Assembly (NCBI GenBank): GCA_036365145.1
Contig: JAEOAD010000018.1
Span: 13,560,501-13,624,500 of the forward strand
Source of the DNA: Orientallactaga sibirica
Taxonomy: Eukaryota; Chordata; Mammalia; Rodentia; Dipodidae
Direction of reading: 5' to 3'
DNA length: 64,000 bases
The notes below the pieces were generated by a model. That model had not been told where the DNA came from. It saw only the letters and a list, made by a program, of their open reading frames with translations, and did not search any database. Position numbers and translations under genes: made by a program. This document shows positions 21,107 to 31,460 of the stretch, piece after piece. How positions within the stretch are numbered: position 1 is the stretch's first letter; every line of letters begins with the position of its first letter.

Positions 21107-23612
21107 CAAGGCTGGCAGTGTCACCATACCTGGTTTCCAGATGTATTACAGAACTATAATAATAAATACAACATGGCACTAGCACGAGTCCAGACATGTA
21201 GATCAATGGGACAGAATAGAGGACCCAGATGTAAATGCAGGTAGCTACAGCCGTCTGATTTTCAACAAAAAATACTGAAAAATATTCACTGGAGCAAAGC
21301 CAATCTCTTTAACAAATGGTGCTGGGGAAACTGGATATCTATATGTAGAAGGATAAAAATAGAGCCTTAACTCTCTCTAAGCACAAGAATCAAGTCCAAA
21401 TGGATCCAAGACCTTAATATCAGACCTGAAACTCTGAAACTGCCAGGAAAAAGTAGGAAAACCAGTTTAACATATAGGCATAGGCAAAGGCTTTCTGAAG
21501 AGAACCTCAGTCACACAGGAAGTAAAACCACTAATCATTGGAATTTCAAGGGAAAAAAAAAGCTTTTGTACAGCAAAGGAAGGACACTGTGAGTAGGCAA
21601 GGAGGCAGCCTACAGAATGGGAGAAAATCTTTGCCAGCTATACATCTGACAGAGGATTAATATTTAGGCTATACTCAAAAAACTAAACAATAAATCAAGT
21701 AACCCAATCAAGAAAAAAGGGGGGCTATAAGACTAAATAGAGAATTTTCAAAGGAAGAAAAGCAGATGGCCAAGAAACATCTAAATACATGTTGAAGGAG
21801 ATGCAAATTAAAACTATTTTGAGATTCCACCTCCCTCCTGTCAGAATGGTTATCATCAAGAAAAGAAGATCCCTTCTCCATTGTTAGTGGGATTTTAAAC
21901 TGGTACAGCCATTGTGCAAATCCTGTCCATGAGATGGAAGTTTATAAGATAGCTAAAAATAGCATTACCATATGACTCAACTATACCACTCATTGTCATT
22001 TACCCTCAGGACTCTCCTAATGACTACAGAAATACTTGCTTGTCCATGTCTATTGCTACTCTATTCACAATAACTAGGAACCTACCTAGTGCCCTTCAAC
22101 TGATGAAAATGAATATGTGGTACATTTACACAATGTAGTTTTATTGCTCTGTAAAGAAAAATGAAATTATGAAAGTTTCATGGAAATGGATGCCTCTGGG
22201 AAAGATTATACTAAGTGAGGTAACTCAGGCCCAAGAAAGTCAAATGTAGCATATGTGCATCCTAGCTTCAGATGTTTTGTTTTGTATGTGAGTTGGAGTA
22301 AAAGTTAGTAGTAGAGGCCAGGAAGCTAGAAAAAGACTATGAAAAAGGTAGGGGAAAGCTGGGAAGGCTTAAAGGGAGGCATGGTAGATATATAAGTAGA
22401 GGGGAAAAATACTGGGAGTGGAATGGTCTAAGTGGGGTCAGAGGAGGGGATGGAGGAGAGGTGGGGTGGGAGGAGAGTTAATCAAAATTTAAACTGTCAT
22501 GTATAAGCCATATGAAAACCTACTTCTTCACTATCTAATAGTACATGTTAAAAAAAAAGATAGAATTTGGTCAGAAGTATCCTATGGAGGTAGATAATGA
22601 TGCAGCCAGAATCCACATATTGTTATTAGAAAAATTTCAATGGCAGGGACAGGCTACCTTCCAATGAGTTGTTGGCCAGGGAGTTCCCTAATGTCCCTAA
22701 ACATTATAGGCTATTTCCAAGTCTCTTGGTTGCCAACCAGAACTAGGTGGTAAGACACTATTGCTGAAGACTCCACGTGTTTGGGCTGCAGGTCACTGAG
22801 AAATCAACCTGGAGCACAGCTGGAAGCCTTCTGCCTGTTGACTAGCTGTCAGGATGCTGGAAAGAACTATGCAGCATGAAACCTTTTAGGGGAGAGAAGT
22901 CATGAACAGTCTTTAACTAGCAATGAACCCTGCAAGCCTTATAGCTGGCGGGCCAGGCTCAATGTGCCAACTAGTGCATCTGTTTGGGGATAAACCAACT
23001 GCTCTCTGATTGGACTGGAGGCCTGCTAGAAGGGAAGGAGCACATGCCTGGTACTTAAAAATCTAGTCAAAAGCCTATGGCTGGGGAGGCCATAAGCCAT
23101 AGCAGAGAAATGACTACTGTTGTCTTGCTAATTGTATATATTATGCCTCCAAACTGCCCTCTAAACAGTTAGTTGTATGCCCATATATTCATGCTACTCT
23201 CACTTTTGGTTAAAGAAGCTTCTCTGTTCAGATTGCAGTGACCATTTAGATTAGTCAAAACTCACCATAGTGCTAAGAAGAAGTGACAGCAGAGTGTTCA
23301 GCACTGAGACATCTCTATCACACTTCCAAGGCTTGGGAATCATTATGGAAGAGGTGGTGGAATGAATGTAAGAGCCAAAGGAATAGGAGGAGTGCTTGCA
23401 ATGTTATCTTTCAGACACTAAATGGCCATGGTATTCATGCTCTGACAGTGGCTGATGGTACCTATGTAAGACCTGCATAATAGGAGACAAAAATGTTGAT
23501 ATCAAAATAGAAGAGACTAAATGGAAAGAAGAAGGGATTCCGTGGAGGGCAGATTTAGGATGGGAAAATGGGGATGGTGGGAGGGGATTATGATCATGGT
23601 ATATTTTCTGTA

Positions 23613-23630
23613 GAGATGGCTTAGTGGTCA
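23613..23630 (+). repeat. SINE head fragment at an inverted LINE-1 junction
   Basis: 'GAGATGGCTTAGTGGT' is exactly the first part of the tRNA-derived SINE. It sits between the truncated 3'UTR of the plus-strand L1 and the ORF1 sequence of a minus-strand L1. Confidence 0.75.
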
Positions 23631-23631
23631 T

Positions 23632-24665
23632 GCATTCTGTTAGCCTGTTTTAACATGTAACGTTCTTGTTTTTCCTTCAACTTTGACAGATAACTGGATA
23701 CTGTAGTCTTGGTTGTCTTTCAGACCTTGGAACACATCATTCCAAGCTCTTCTGGCTTTTAAATTTTGTGTTGAATAATCTGCTGTTATCCTGATGGATT
23801 TGCCTTTATAAGTGACAAGATGCTTCTTTCTTACTGAATATATATTCTGTGTGTTTCGTAATTTAATTATAATATGGCAAGAAAGGTGCTTCTCTGGTGT
23901 TGTCTGTTTGGTGTTCTAAATGCTTCCTGTATCTCTATTGGCACCTCTTTCCCTATTTTTGGAAAATCTTCTCCTATGATTTTGTTAAAAAATACTTGCT
24001 TTGCTTTTAAATTGAAATTCTTCTCTTTCTTCTATAACTGAATTCTTAAGTTTGATCTCTTCATAGTGTCCTGAATGTCTTTATATTCCACTCGCACCTT
24101 CCAGTTAGTCTTTCTCTTTGTTGGAATATTGGATCTAGAGATCAGCCACCTTGTCTTCAACTTCAGATATTCTTTCCTTTCCTTAATCCATATTTATCTT
24201 ACTGTGTTTTTCATTTCTAGCATTTTAGATAGGTATTTCTTCAGTTTTTCTATTTCCTTCTTATATCTTATATTGACCTCCTTATTTCGTTAAGTTGATT
24301 TCTTGTATTCTTTTGGGATTCCTCCAGGAGTTTGTTTTCTTCTTTGATTCTTTTGATTTCATCTTTGATTTCCTTGAGCACATTTAAAACCATTCTTTTG
24401 AAAGAACTCTAGATGCATGCACCACTTGTGCACTTGGCTTTATGTGGTTACTAGGGAATCAAACCTGGGTTGTTAGGCTCTGCAAGCAAGCTTCTTAACC
24501 ACTAAGTAATCTCTCCAGCCCCATTATTTTGAATTCTGTGTCTGGAATTTCATCTAATCAGTCTCACTGTAGGTCATTAATTATGGTTGTATTTACAATT
24601 TTTGGAGGACTTATGGCGACCTGACTTTTTGTGTCTCTTATATTATTGCATAGAGAATTTTGCAT
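23632..24665 (-). pseudogene. LINE-1 ORF1 pseudogene
   Basis: The minus-strand sequence parallels ORF1 at 13991-14959: the C-terminal domain region, RRM region and coiled-coil region in order ('TTTCATTTCTAGCATTTTAG' stretch), with the start near 24665. Stops and a SINE (24403-24521) break it. It has no coding capacity. Confidence 0.75.
24403..24521 (-). mobile_element. tRNA-derived SINE, truncated, in ORF1
   Basis: Only the head-proximal 119 bp remain. It is flanked by CATTCTTTTGAA (24391-24402) and CATTATTTTGAA (24522-24533), one mismatch. Confidence 0.85.
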
Positions 24666-25014
24666 CTCAAGTTATTTCAGTTGTTTATTTTCTAGTTATC
24701 AGTTGTAGTCTTAAACACGTAGGTCAGAAGTTATATATTCAATGTAGGAGTTCAAGGTGCCAGATGTGGCTTCTATCTTACTCCCAGAGTAATGGCAGAA
24801 TTCACACAAACTATTAAATATGCCTGCTATTCAAATGCCTTAGCAGCAAGTTAACAATAATGTTCCTTTTGACTTCAATAATTGTTGGTGGGTAAACTAA
24901 CCAGGCTTGTATAAGTATGCTAGGGTTTTCGTAACTTAGAAGTGGGAGCAGTGTAGGGTGAGTTAATGTGAAGACTAGTATTTACATTGAAAACAATAAA
25001 GATAGGGACTGGAT

Positions 25015-25165
25015 AAACTGGGCATGGTGGCACACACCTTTAATCCCAGAACTTGGGAGGCATAGGAAGTAGAACCACCGTGAGTTCGAGGCTACCCTGA
25101 GACTACAGAATGAATTCCAGGTCAGCCTTGGCTAGAGGGAGACCCTAACTTGAAAAACCAAAAAA
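25015..25165 (+). mobile_element. B1 SINE
   Basis: Plus-strand B1, 'GGGCATGGTGGCACACACC' to 'GACCCTAACTTGAAAAACC', with a long poly(A). Confidence 0.9.
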
Positions 25166-25196
25166 AAAAAAAAAAAAAAAAAAAGAGAGAGAGAGA

Positions 25197-25247
<51 letters not shown>
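25160..25247. repeat. Poly(A), (GA)n and (GAAA)n compound microsatellite
   Basis: The B1 tail has evolved into A24, (GA)n and about 12 GAAA units. Confidence 0.9.
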
Positions 25248-25248
<1 letters not shown>

Positions 25249-25249
25249 G

Positions 25250-25378
25250 CAGGGACTGGAGAGATAGCTCAATGGTTAAGGAGTTTGTTTGTAAAGCCTG
25301 ATGGTCTGGGTGTGATTCCCCAGTACATGCCCATTCTCTGTCTTTCTCCTTGCAAATAAATAAATATTTAAATATGAA
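25250..25378 (+). mobile_element. tRNA-derived SINE with internal deletion
   Basis: The head 'GGACTGGAGAGATAGCTCAA' joins directly to 'GCCCATTCTCTGTC' and the (AAAT) tail. The central 'CAGATGCACAAGG...GTGGC' portion is missing. Confidence 0.85.
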
Positions 25379-26100
25379 GGTGTCACAAGTATCTGGGAGA
25401 GAGAAGTTGGAGTACTGTTAATTTCCACAGATTTCAAAAGTTGTTGAGGCTATGTAAGGGTGCAGTTATGTAGAAAAAAGCAGAGTGGATAAGGTGGAGA
25501 GAATATGGAACAGAGGTTGGAAATAGAAGGAAATAAGCATGTTGTGTTTGGGTGGAGTACTAGAAAGATTCCAATAGTGGGCTAGGTGGAGAAAATATAG
25601 AACAAACATGAAATCCAGCTGAGCAATAAACTAACATAGAGTATTTATGCACAAATGGGGATTAAAACAAGCAAACTAACAAAACCAAAGGCCCTAAACT
25701 GGACACAATATGGTGACTTACATCTTTATTTCCATCAATTTGGAGGTTCAGATTCTTGGGCAACAGTGGGATCCAGGTCAGCCTGGGGCAGAGTAAGAGC
25801 TTGCCCCTAAGAAAGAAAGAGAAGAGAAAAAAATGCACTATAAACTAATATCAAAAGTGACAAAAGTTAACCCCAACACACAGCTTATTTAAAAATAGCA
25901 AAGTAGACGTTGTATATCAATCAGATTTAACATTAGTATTTGTGTCTTAGTGGGATAGATTTTGAATTCTTTTCCTCCCTAACATTCTTTTCATTAGCAA
26001 CCTTCCCTGATATGGAGGGTGTAATCAGCGCAGGCTTATCAACCTGGATTTAGGGTATATCTTGCCCCAGTGTAAAACAGCCCTGTTGCCTTGTGCTGGG
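25379..26100 (-). repeat. LINE-1 5'UTR continuation
   Basis: It shares 'CAGCTGAGCAATAAAC', 'CATAGAGTAT' and 'TTATTTAAAAATAGCAAAG' with 15150-15440, confirming the same L1 5'UTR. A B1-like block (25693-25800) occupies the equivalent position in both copies. Confidence 0.7.
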
Positions 26101-26131
26101 ATTAAAGGCATGCACAATCACACCTGGCACC
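26088..26131 (-). mobile_element. B1 fragment
   Basis: 'GTGCTGGGATTAAAGGCATG' followed by CACCTGGC is the reversed first ~40 bp of B1. Confidence 0.7.
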
Positions 26132-26138
26132 CTGTTAC

Positions 26139-26342
26139 CTTTTAAAAAATATTTTTATTTATTTGTAAGCAGAAAGAGATAGAGAGAAGAGAGACAGACA
26201 GAGAGAATGGGTTGCACCAGGTCTTCTAGCTGTTGAAAACAAACTCCAGATGCATGCACCACTATGCATCTGGCTTTATGTGGGTACTAGGGAATTAAAC
26301 CTGGGTCATCTGACTTTAACAGCTGACCCATTTCTCCAGGCC
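26139..26342 (-). mobile_element. tRNA-derived SINE
   Basis: Reversed copy with (T/A)n tail, GA tract, 'AACTCCAGATGCATGCACCA' and 'CCATTTCTCCAGG'. Confidence 0.9.
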
Positions 26343-26803
26343 TCTCCCCCCACCGTTTCCTTTTGTGGTGACTATTTTGAAATATGCAATATATATTTTC
26401 ATCACAAAGAAAGAGTAAATGTTTGAGAAAACAGATTGGGTTTACCTCGATTTTAACATTGCATAATATATTTAAATACCCCCATAAATATGCATAATTT
26501 TATGTATCAATTAAATACTAAGTTAAAAACAGTTCCATAAGGGAAACAGACATTTTTTATTTATGTCATATATGACAAAACTGACCCTGAAAATAAAGTC
26601 ACAATAAGCTTATTTTCATTGGAAAAAAGAATAAGAGAAATTTTTATTGCCTCCTTCATTATAGTTGAATTTTAAAACCATTCATCCAAATTTTGTTCTT
26701 CATAGGGCAGCTCACAGTTTCCTTTGTTGCTGACTTCTAGTAGAGGGGCAACAAGGGAGGCTAAAAAGCAAGAACTGTAAAAAAGAGACTTTTTTCCAAT
26801 AGT

Positions 26804-26805
<2 letters not shown>
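26343..26805. other. AT-rich DNA, nothing recognised beyond the L1 edge
   Basis: The first ~35 bases still match the L1 5'UTR. The rest has no recognised repeat. Confidence 0.4.

Positions 26806-26807
<2 letters not shown>

Positions 26808-26839
<32 letters not shown>
26808..26839. repeat. Poly(T) tract of about 32 bases
   Basis: A near-pure T run, which is a poly(A) tail if the adjoining sequence (26840-26950) is a minus-strand retrocopy. Confidence 0.9.
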
Positions 26840-26840
<1 letters not shown>

Positions 26841-27140
26841 TCATTTCTGGAATCCCACTGTCCCAGCTGAGATGGCCAGTTCTTCTCCCTGTTTTTCTTT
26901 TCTTGAACTGCATTAGTACATTATGAGGTCTGAATTTCATCATGACGTGCTCTTATTTTAAGTTTCTAGATTCTTATAACACCAATCTGTTCCTTTTTAT
27001 TGTTCCATCACCTAGGAGTGGTAGCAGCTTCTGCAATTACGTCTTGTACCTCAGCACTCCCTTCTTATTTCAGCTTTTCAGTACCTGTGTGATTTACTCC
27101 CTATTTTGGACCACATCTGTTGAAATATACCACATTTCCC
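26840..27140. other. Unassigned DNA next to the poly(T)
   Basis: On the minus strand a short basic frame (26943-26761, MMKFRPHNVLMQFKKRK...) runs into the A tract. I recognise no protein. It may be a truncated retrocopy or chance. Confidence 0.3.
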
Positions 27141-27149
27141 ACTTGACTT

Positions 27150-27325
27150 TTCCTTTCTGTGGTTTAGTTCTTCAAATGCAAAATGGAGATGATGATGGTG
27201 AATACGGTAATTTGGTTGTGTGGGTTTTTAAATGATTTAATGTATGAAGGTTCTTAGAATAAAGTCCAGCACAGAGGAAACCCTGTAATGCCCCATCGGT
27301 ATTGCTATTGCTTAAATTGCTATTG
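27150..27325 (+). mobile_element. MIR SINE
   Basis: 'TCAAATGCAAAATGGAGATG', 'ATGGTGAATA' and 'CTTAGAATAAAGTCCAGCAC' follow the core-to-tail order of the ancient mammalian MIR. Confidence 0.65.
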
Positions 27326-27935
27326 CTTAAAATCTTATCCATCAATTCTTCCTCATCTTTTCAAGGAAAAGCCACTGGTCTAGACAGATTTACAGGGGAT
27401 ATCTATGATTATAAAATGCAGATCAACCTATGGCTACCTTTTCTATTCTAGAGACATAGAAAAAAGAAGAATTTCTAAGTTTCTTGTGTGTGATGGTAAC
27501 ATTATAAGGAAGCTTAAGAAAACTTTATAAAAATGGTATTATCTCACTTTAAAAATAAAGGTTAAAAATCCCAGTAATCAATAAGCTCATGGGAGACATA
27601 TATTGAAAATGGAAAAGGTATTCTGCATATAATAAAAAAAAAACCCTAAAGTGAAAAACTCCCAGTAATTAGTTAGCAAAAAAATTAGTTTAAATTTAAA
27701 TTTCTCTCTAGCCAAGTTCATTCAACTTAAAATGCTATAATGGCTTATTATTTTTTTTGTATAGCCCTCAGTTTTTATACATTCAAGGTGTAAAAATCCC
27801 AAACAAAAGTCCTAACAAAACCAGAGACACTAAGTGTGTCATCATTTCCCCAAATATTAACTATTTAGTTCTTTACTCAAAAGGCTTAACTACCCCTTGT
27901 ATTCAATATAACCACTTTGAGATTAGACTGACTTA
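27326..27935. other. AT-rich unique DNA, nothing recognised
   Basis: No repeat family or exon-like structure is visible. Confidence 0.45.
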
Positions 27936-27960
27936 ATTTTTTTTCTTTTTCTTCTTGCAA

Positions 27961-27998
<38 letters not shown>

Positions 27999-28208
27999 AG
28001 GAGGAGGAGGAGGAGGAGGAGGAGGAGGAGGAGGAGGAGGAGGAGATGACAAACAGAGAATGGGTATGCCAGGGCCTCAAGCTGTTGCAAACAAACTACA
28101 GATGCATGTGCCATTTTGTGGATGTGGCTTTACCTGGGTACTGGGGAATCAAACTCAGGTCACTAGGTTTTACAGGCCAGTGCCTTAACTACTGAGCCAT
28201 CTCTCCCA
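27936..28208 (-). mobile_element. tRNA-derived SINE with (GA)n and (GGA)n expansions
   Basis: A reversed SINE. Its GA tract (27964-27995) is followed by a (GGA)n run of about 14 units (27999-28043). It is flanked by similar ACTTAATTTTTTT / GATTTAATTTTTTT sequences. Confidence 0.9.
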
Positions 28209-28990
28209 CTCATGATTTAATTTTTTTAATTGAATATAACATCTTTAGAAGTACAGACATATTTTCAGTGTACTATTCTACAAATTTCATAAACTGATCA
28301 CAGCCATTTAGCACACAGATCAAACAGATCTAAAGAATATTAATTATTTGGTGTGGTAAATGTATGCCCACATTTCTATTCCACCACATCTTTGGAGCTC
28401 TGTTTTTACATGTATTTCCCATATTCCCAGTTACTCTCCCACTCTTACTAATTTCCTTCCCACCAGGAAGAAAAGTGCCTTAACTTTAGCGTTATCTTAT
28501 TAATTTCCTCTAACAACTTTAACAAAAAAGAGAATTCAAAACTATAGCAAGTCAAGCAACATGAAACTAACAGAGTTGTGTAGGATGGCATTTCCTCCCC
28601 CAAAGCAGACAGAACATAACGTGGAGAAATAACATAGTACTTCACTTTAAACAGATTAGAGAATGACACTTTGTGTCTTCAAGGTAGTATATACACAATC
28701 TAATGCTGTAGTTGCTATGGAAACAATTGCATGATAGGAAAAACAGTTGCATAAATTTGTATAATTCATGAGTTTCTGAGAATTTTTAGCTCTAAGTTTA
28801 TAATACATAAAAGTTCTTTCTGATGTTGCATTTATTTTTCTTGGTAAACATATTTTTTGTTGTTATGTGTTGGAATACTTCTATTGATTGAAAAACCTGA
28901 GAAATCTGAAAAACCTGCCTGAATTATCTAATTCTGTTTTCAGGGCTCAGAATTGTTAATCATATATTTGTTATTCCTTCTGTTTTTTTT
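28209..28990. other. AT-rich unique DNA, nothing recognised
   Basis: I found no repeat family. Short frames lack coding features. Confidence 0.45.
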
Positions 28991-28999
28991 GTTTTCATT

Positions 29000-29130
29000 T
29001 GCTTTTTTGAAAGAGAGAAAGAAAATTTATCACTATGTAGCCTAGTTTGTCCTTGAATTTGTGGTCCACCTGCCTCAGCTTTCCAAGAACTGGGACTAGA
29101 GGTGGGTACCACCTACCAAGCTCATATTTT
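29000..29130 (-). mobile_element. Diverged B1-like SINE
   Basis: 'CACTATGTAGCCTAGTTTGT', 'CTGCCTCAGCTTTCCAAG' and 'CTGGGACTAGAGGTGGGTACC' follow the reversed order of an older B1/proto-B1 copy. Confidence 0.6.
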
Positions 29131-29369
29131 TTAAAAAGAAATGTGTATATACATATATATCTTTCACTTATTTAAAGAGTCAACAAAATTCTATCAACCA
29201 ATTAAGTTCTTAAAGGTAAGTTTTAAAAGGTACACTTTTATAGAAATTTAGCAGGGACAACAATCTGTGGGAAAATAAGAATACTGGGTTAGAAAGAAAT
29301 ACATTAGAGTACTAACTGTTAGAAAAATGTTTTGCTGTCAATTTTTATAGAGATACATAGTACATTTTT

Positions 29370-29559
29370 AAATTTTATTTATTCATTTGAGAGAGAAAGA
29401 GAGAGAGAATGAGCATACTAGAGCCTCCAGCCACTGCAAATGAACTCCAGATGCATGCGCCCCCTTGTGCATCTGGTTTATGTGGGTCCTGAAGAGTTGA
29501 ACCCAGATCCTTTGGCTTTGCAGGCAAATGCCTTAACTACTAAGCCATCTTTCCAGCCT
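29370..29559 (-). mobile_element. tRNA-derived SINE in L1 3'UTR
   Basis: Target duplication ACATAGTACATTTTTA / ACATAGTACATTTTA (29355-29370 and 29560-29574). Confidence 0.95.
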
Positions 29560-29628
29560 ACATAGTACATTTTAATCATAATCCTCTCCAAATTACTTTC
29601 TTTTATTCCCCCTATTGAAGCCCTTCTT

Positions 29629-29673
29629 CGTAACTGACAAGCGTCCTAGCTGCTGAGCCATCTCTCCAGCCCT
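29629..29673 (-). mobile_element. 45-bp SINE head fragment with target duplication
   Basis: On the minus strand it begins with the SINE head 'GGGCTGGAGAGATGGCTCAG' and stops after about 45 bp. GCCCTTCTT (29620-29628 and 29674-29682) flanks it. There is no A-rich tail. Confidence 0.75.
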
Positions 29674-30535
29674 GCCCTTCTTCTTTCCAGTTATCCCCAC
29701 TTATATTTTGATTTCATTCTTTGTTATGCCCTCCCCCATTATCTGTGTCAACATGTTGATGGGCAATATTATGCAGGTTTTGTGCAGGTAACAGCTGCTG
29801 TGAGGTTATGAATGCAACCACCACTTTGTATCTAGAAGACAGCATTCCAAAGAACCCCTCTCTACCCTTTGGCTCTCATATTGTTTTTTGCCACATCTTC
29901 CACAATTGTCCCTGAGCCTTAGATGGTGTGATAGAGATGTCTCATTTAGTGCTGAACACTCAACTGTCACTTCTCAATACACTGACGTTCCTTTTTAACA
30001 CATTAAGTTTCCCCAGTAGTTACTGCCATCTGAAAAGATAAATCTCTCTAACAAAAAGTAAGAGCAGGATTATTCTATGGGCATAAACATAAATATCCAG
30101 AGAACAATTTAGTGGTTATAATATATTCATTTAGCCAAACAACAGTAGTAGACTTCCCTCAGGGCCTATGACTTTCACAGCTTTAGGCCTTTGACTAGAT
30201 TTTCAGTTCTAGGCATGAATTTCCGCCAATGGAGCAGGCCTCAAACACAGAGAGCAATTGGTTGCTCCCATAACAAATATGCCACTATTGTACTAGTGAA
30301 CACATCTTGCCTGGGTGACCAATTGTGTAGCATTCAGAGTCCTCTGCTGGTCAAGACTGCTGCATAGCCCTTTTCAACACTATGACTTCTAATCAGCAAG
30401 AAGGAGGAAGCTAGTTCTAGCTTTATTTCTCAGTGTCAGCAATGCTGTGTTACTACCTACTTCTGTGGGCAATTCAGAGCCTTGGAAACAGCCTGGAATA
30501 TAAAGTTTGACTGGATTTGTAATCAGTTGAGAAAA

Positions 30536-31230
30536 AATAGTGGGAATGTATGTCCCAATGTAAAGAATCTTTCTTATACCAAGATATTTTCTCATTTCTT
30601 TCCCAATGGAAAAGAAACCTGAATTTGTTCACTTATTAAGCATTTCTTTAAAGTCTTGTCTGCTTTCAGTATTCTTTTAAGCATTCATTGGGAAAACAAG
30701 ACTTTAGAAGTAAAATCCGTGTTATCATGACCAAGTTAACAGGTGATAAGGTTAAACTGCTTCAGTGAGAATCAAGTGTACTTGGGGAATTCTCATCAGC
30801 AGCTTACCATCAATCTGAATCCTGAGAGGTATGGAGGATACAGGTGGGTGGAGATTTGGAGAAGATAACACCCAGATGAAGAAAAAGCAGGGACAAAGAC
30901 TCTAGGAGATAGGTGGCTTTATTTCTCCCCCAAAAATTAGGTGCTGCCTGTAGTACTTGTCCAAGTGCACTTCAGAGATCAGAGTAAAACACTAAAGGAA
31001 AGAACACTTTTGCCTTTTTTCTTGACTACTTTCTCTGTAGCCATGACATTGATGTGTCAAGATAATCTCCTCTTTCTATGGAGGTAGAGAGAGGACTCAG
31101 AGCAGTATCCTAGCTCCACATGTGCTTGCTTATATAGCTCCCCCCTTGTTCTCCTTTATCTCCTCATTTGCTAGCCTTCATTTTTTCCTTCCTTCCTTCC
31201 ATTTATTTTTCTCTCCTTATTATTCCTTCC
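30536..31230. other. Unique DNA, nothing recognised
   Basis: No repeat family or splice-bounded frame was seen. Confidence 0.4.
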
Positions 31231-31253
31231 CTTCCCCTTGTCCTTCTTTCTTT

Positions 31254-31297
<44 letters not shown>

Positions 31298-31299
31298 TT

Positions 31300-31343
<44 letters not shown>

Positions 31344-31350
31344 TCCTTTT
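31230..31350. repeat. (CTTT)n microsatellite
   Basis: About 24 CTTT units with minor interruptions. It adjoins the poly(A) side of the minus-strand L1 3' end at 31351-31460, so it probably grew from that tail. Confidence 0.9.
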
Positions 31351-31460
31351 TATTAAATAGATACTTTGTGTGGACACATCATGTGTTGGTACCACCATTT
31401 CCCTCCTCTCTGCTCCCACTTCACTGATGGCCCTCCTTAGTGGGATTGCTGGTATTCACC
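31351..31460 (-). mobile_element. LINE-1 3' end, short (older subfamily)
   Basis: Reversed, it reads 'CCCACTAAGGAGGGCC', 'GGTACCAACACATGATGTG' and AATAAAAAGG, matching 42120-42240 and 16590-16690. Confidence 0.7.

Larger units (their letters stand above)
19175..22270 (+). pseudogene. LINE-1 ORF2 pseudogene
   Basis: This is a decayed endonuclease/RT frame. Recognisable parts are the RT palm lead-in near 19880-19920 (reads as a 'GKGI/AFD'-like segment with changes), the catalytic region near 20183 (reads VFENDMILYIR, where active L1s have FADD), and the C-terminal 'ATGAAATTATGAAAGTTTC' stretch near 22160. It is broken by stops, an internal deletion and two SINE insertions, so it is nonfunctional. 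Confidence 0.85.
19175..23612 (+). mobile_element. LINE-1, 5'-truncated (ORF2 plus 3'UTR)
   Basis: It starts within the endonuclease part of ORF2 and runs through RT, the C-terminal domain and nearly all of the 3'UTR (about 22270-23612). Two SINEs lie inside (20558, 20893). An internal deletion near 19508 joins the post-endonuclease region ('AGAACAACATACCAAAACC') to the RT fingers ('TTCACTGATGAATTATAACAG'). The last tens of bases of the 3'UTR and the poly(A) are missing, replaced at 23613-23630 by a SINE head fragment. Confidence 0.9.
23631..26380 (-). mobile_element. LINE-1 ORF1/5'UTR segment, 3'-truncated
   Basis: It matches the ORF1 C-terminus through the 5'UTR of the 7.7-16.1 kb element (homology enters at the point equivalent to about 13991), on the minus strand. 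It lacks ORF2 and the 3'UTR. It is interrupted by SINEs at 24403, 25015 (B1), 25250 and 26139. An L1 lacking its 3' end is not a normal insertion product, so rearrangement is likely. Confidence 0.85.
29350..30535 (-). mobile_element. LINE-1 3'UTR fragment, 5'-truncated
   Basis: It shares a long series of blocks with 7690-8950: 'CCTGAGCCTTAGATGGTGTG', 'CTGCCATCTGAAAAGATAAA', 'GGGCCTATGACTTTCACAGC' and 'TTGACTAGATTTTCAGTTC'. No ORF2 is attached. Two SINE pieces (29370, 29629) are inserted. Confidence 0.8.

Noticed and set aside
31171..31419. Lys/Arg/Glu-rich frame on the minus strand
   Set aside because: It is the translation of the (CTTT)n microsatellite.
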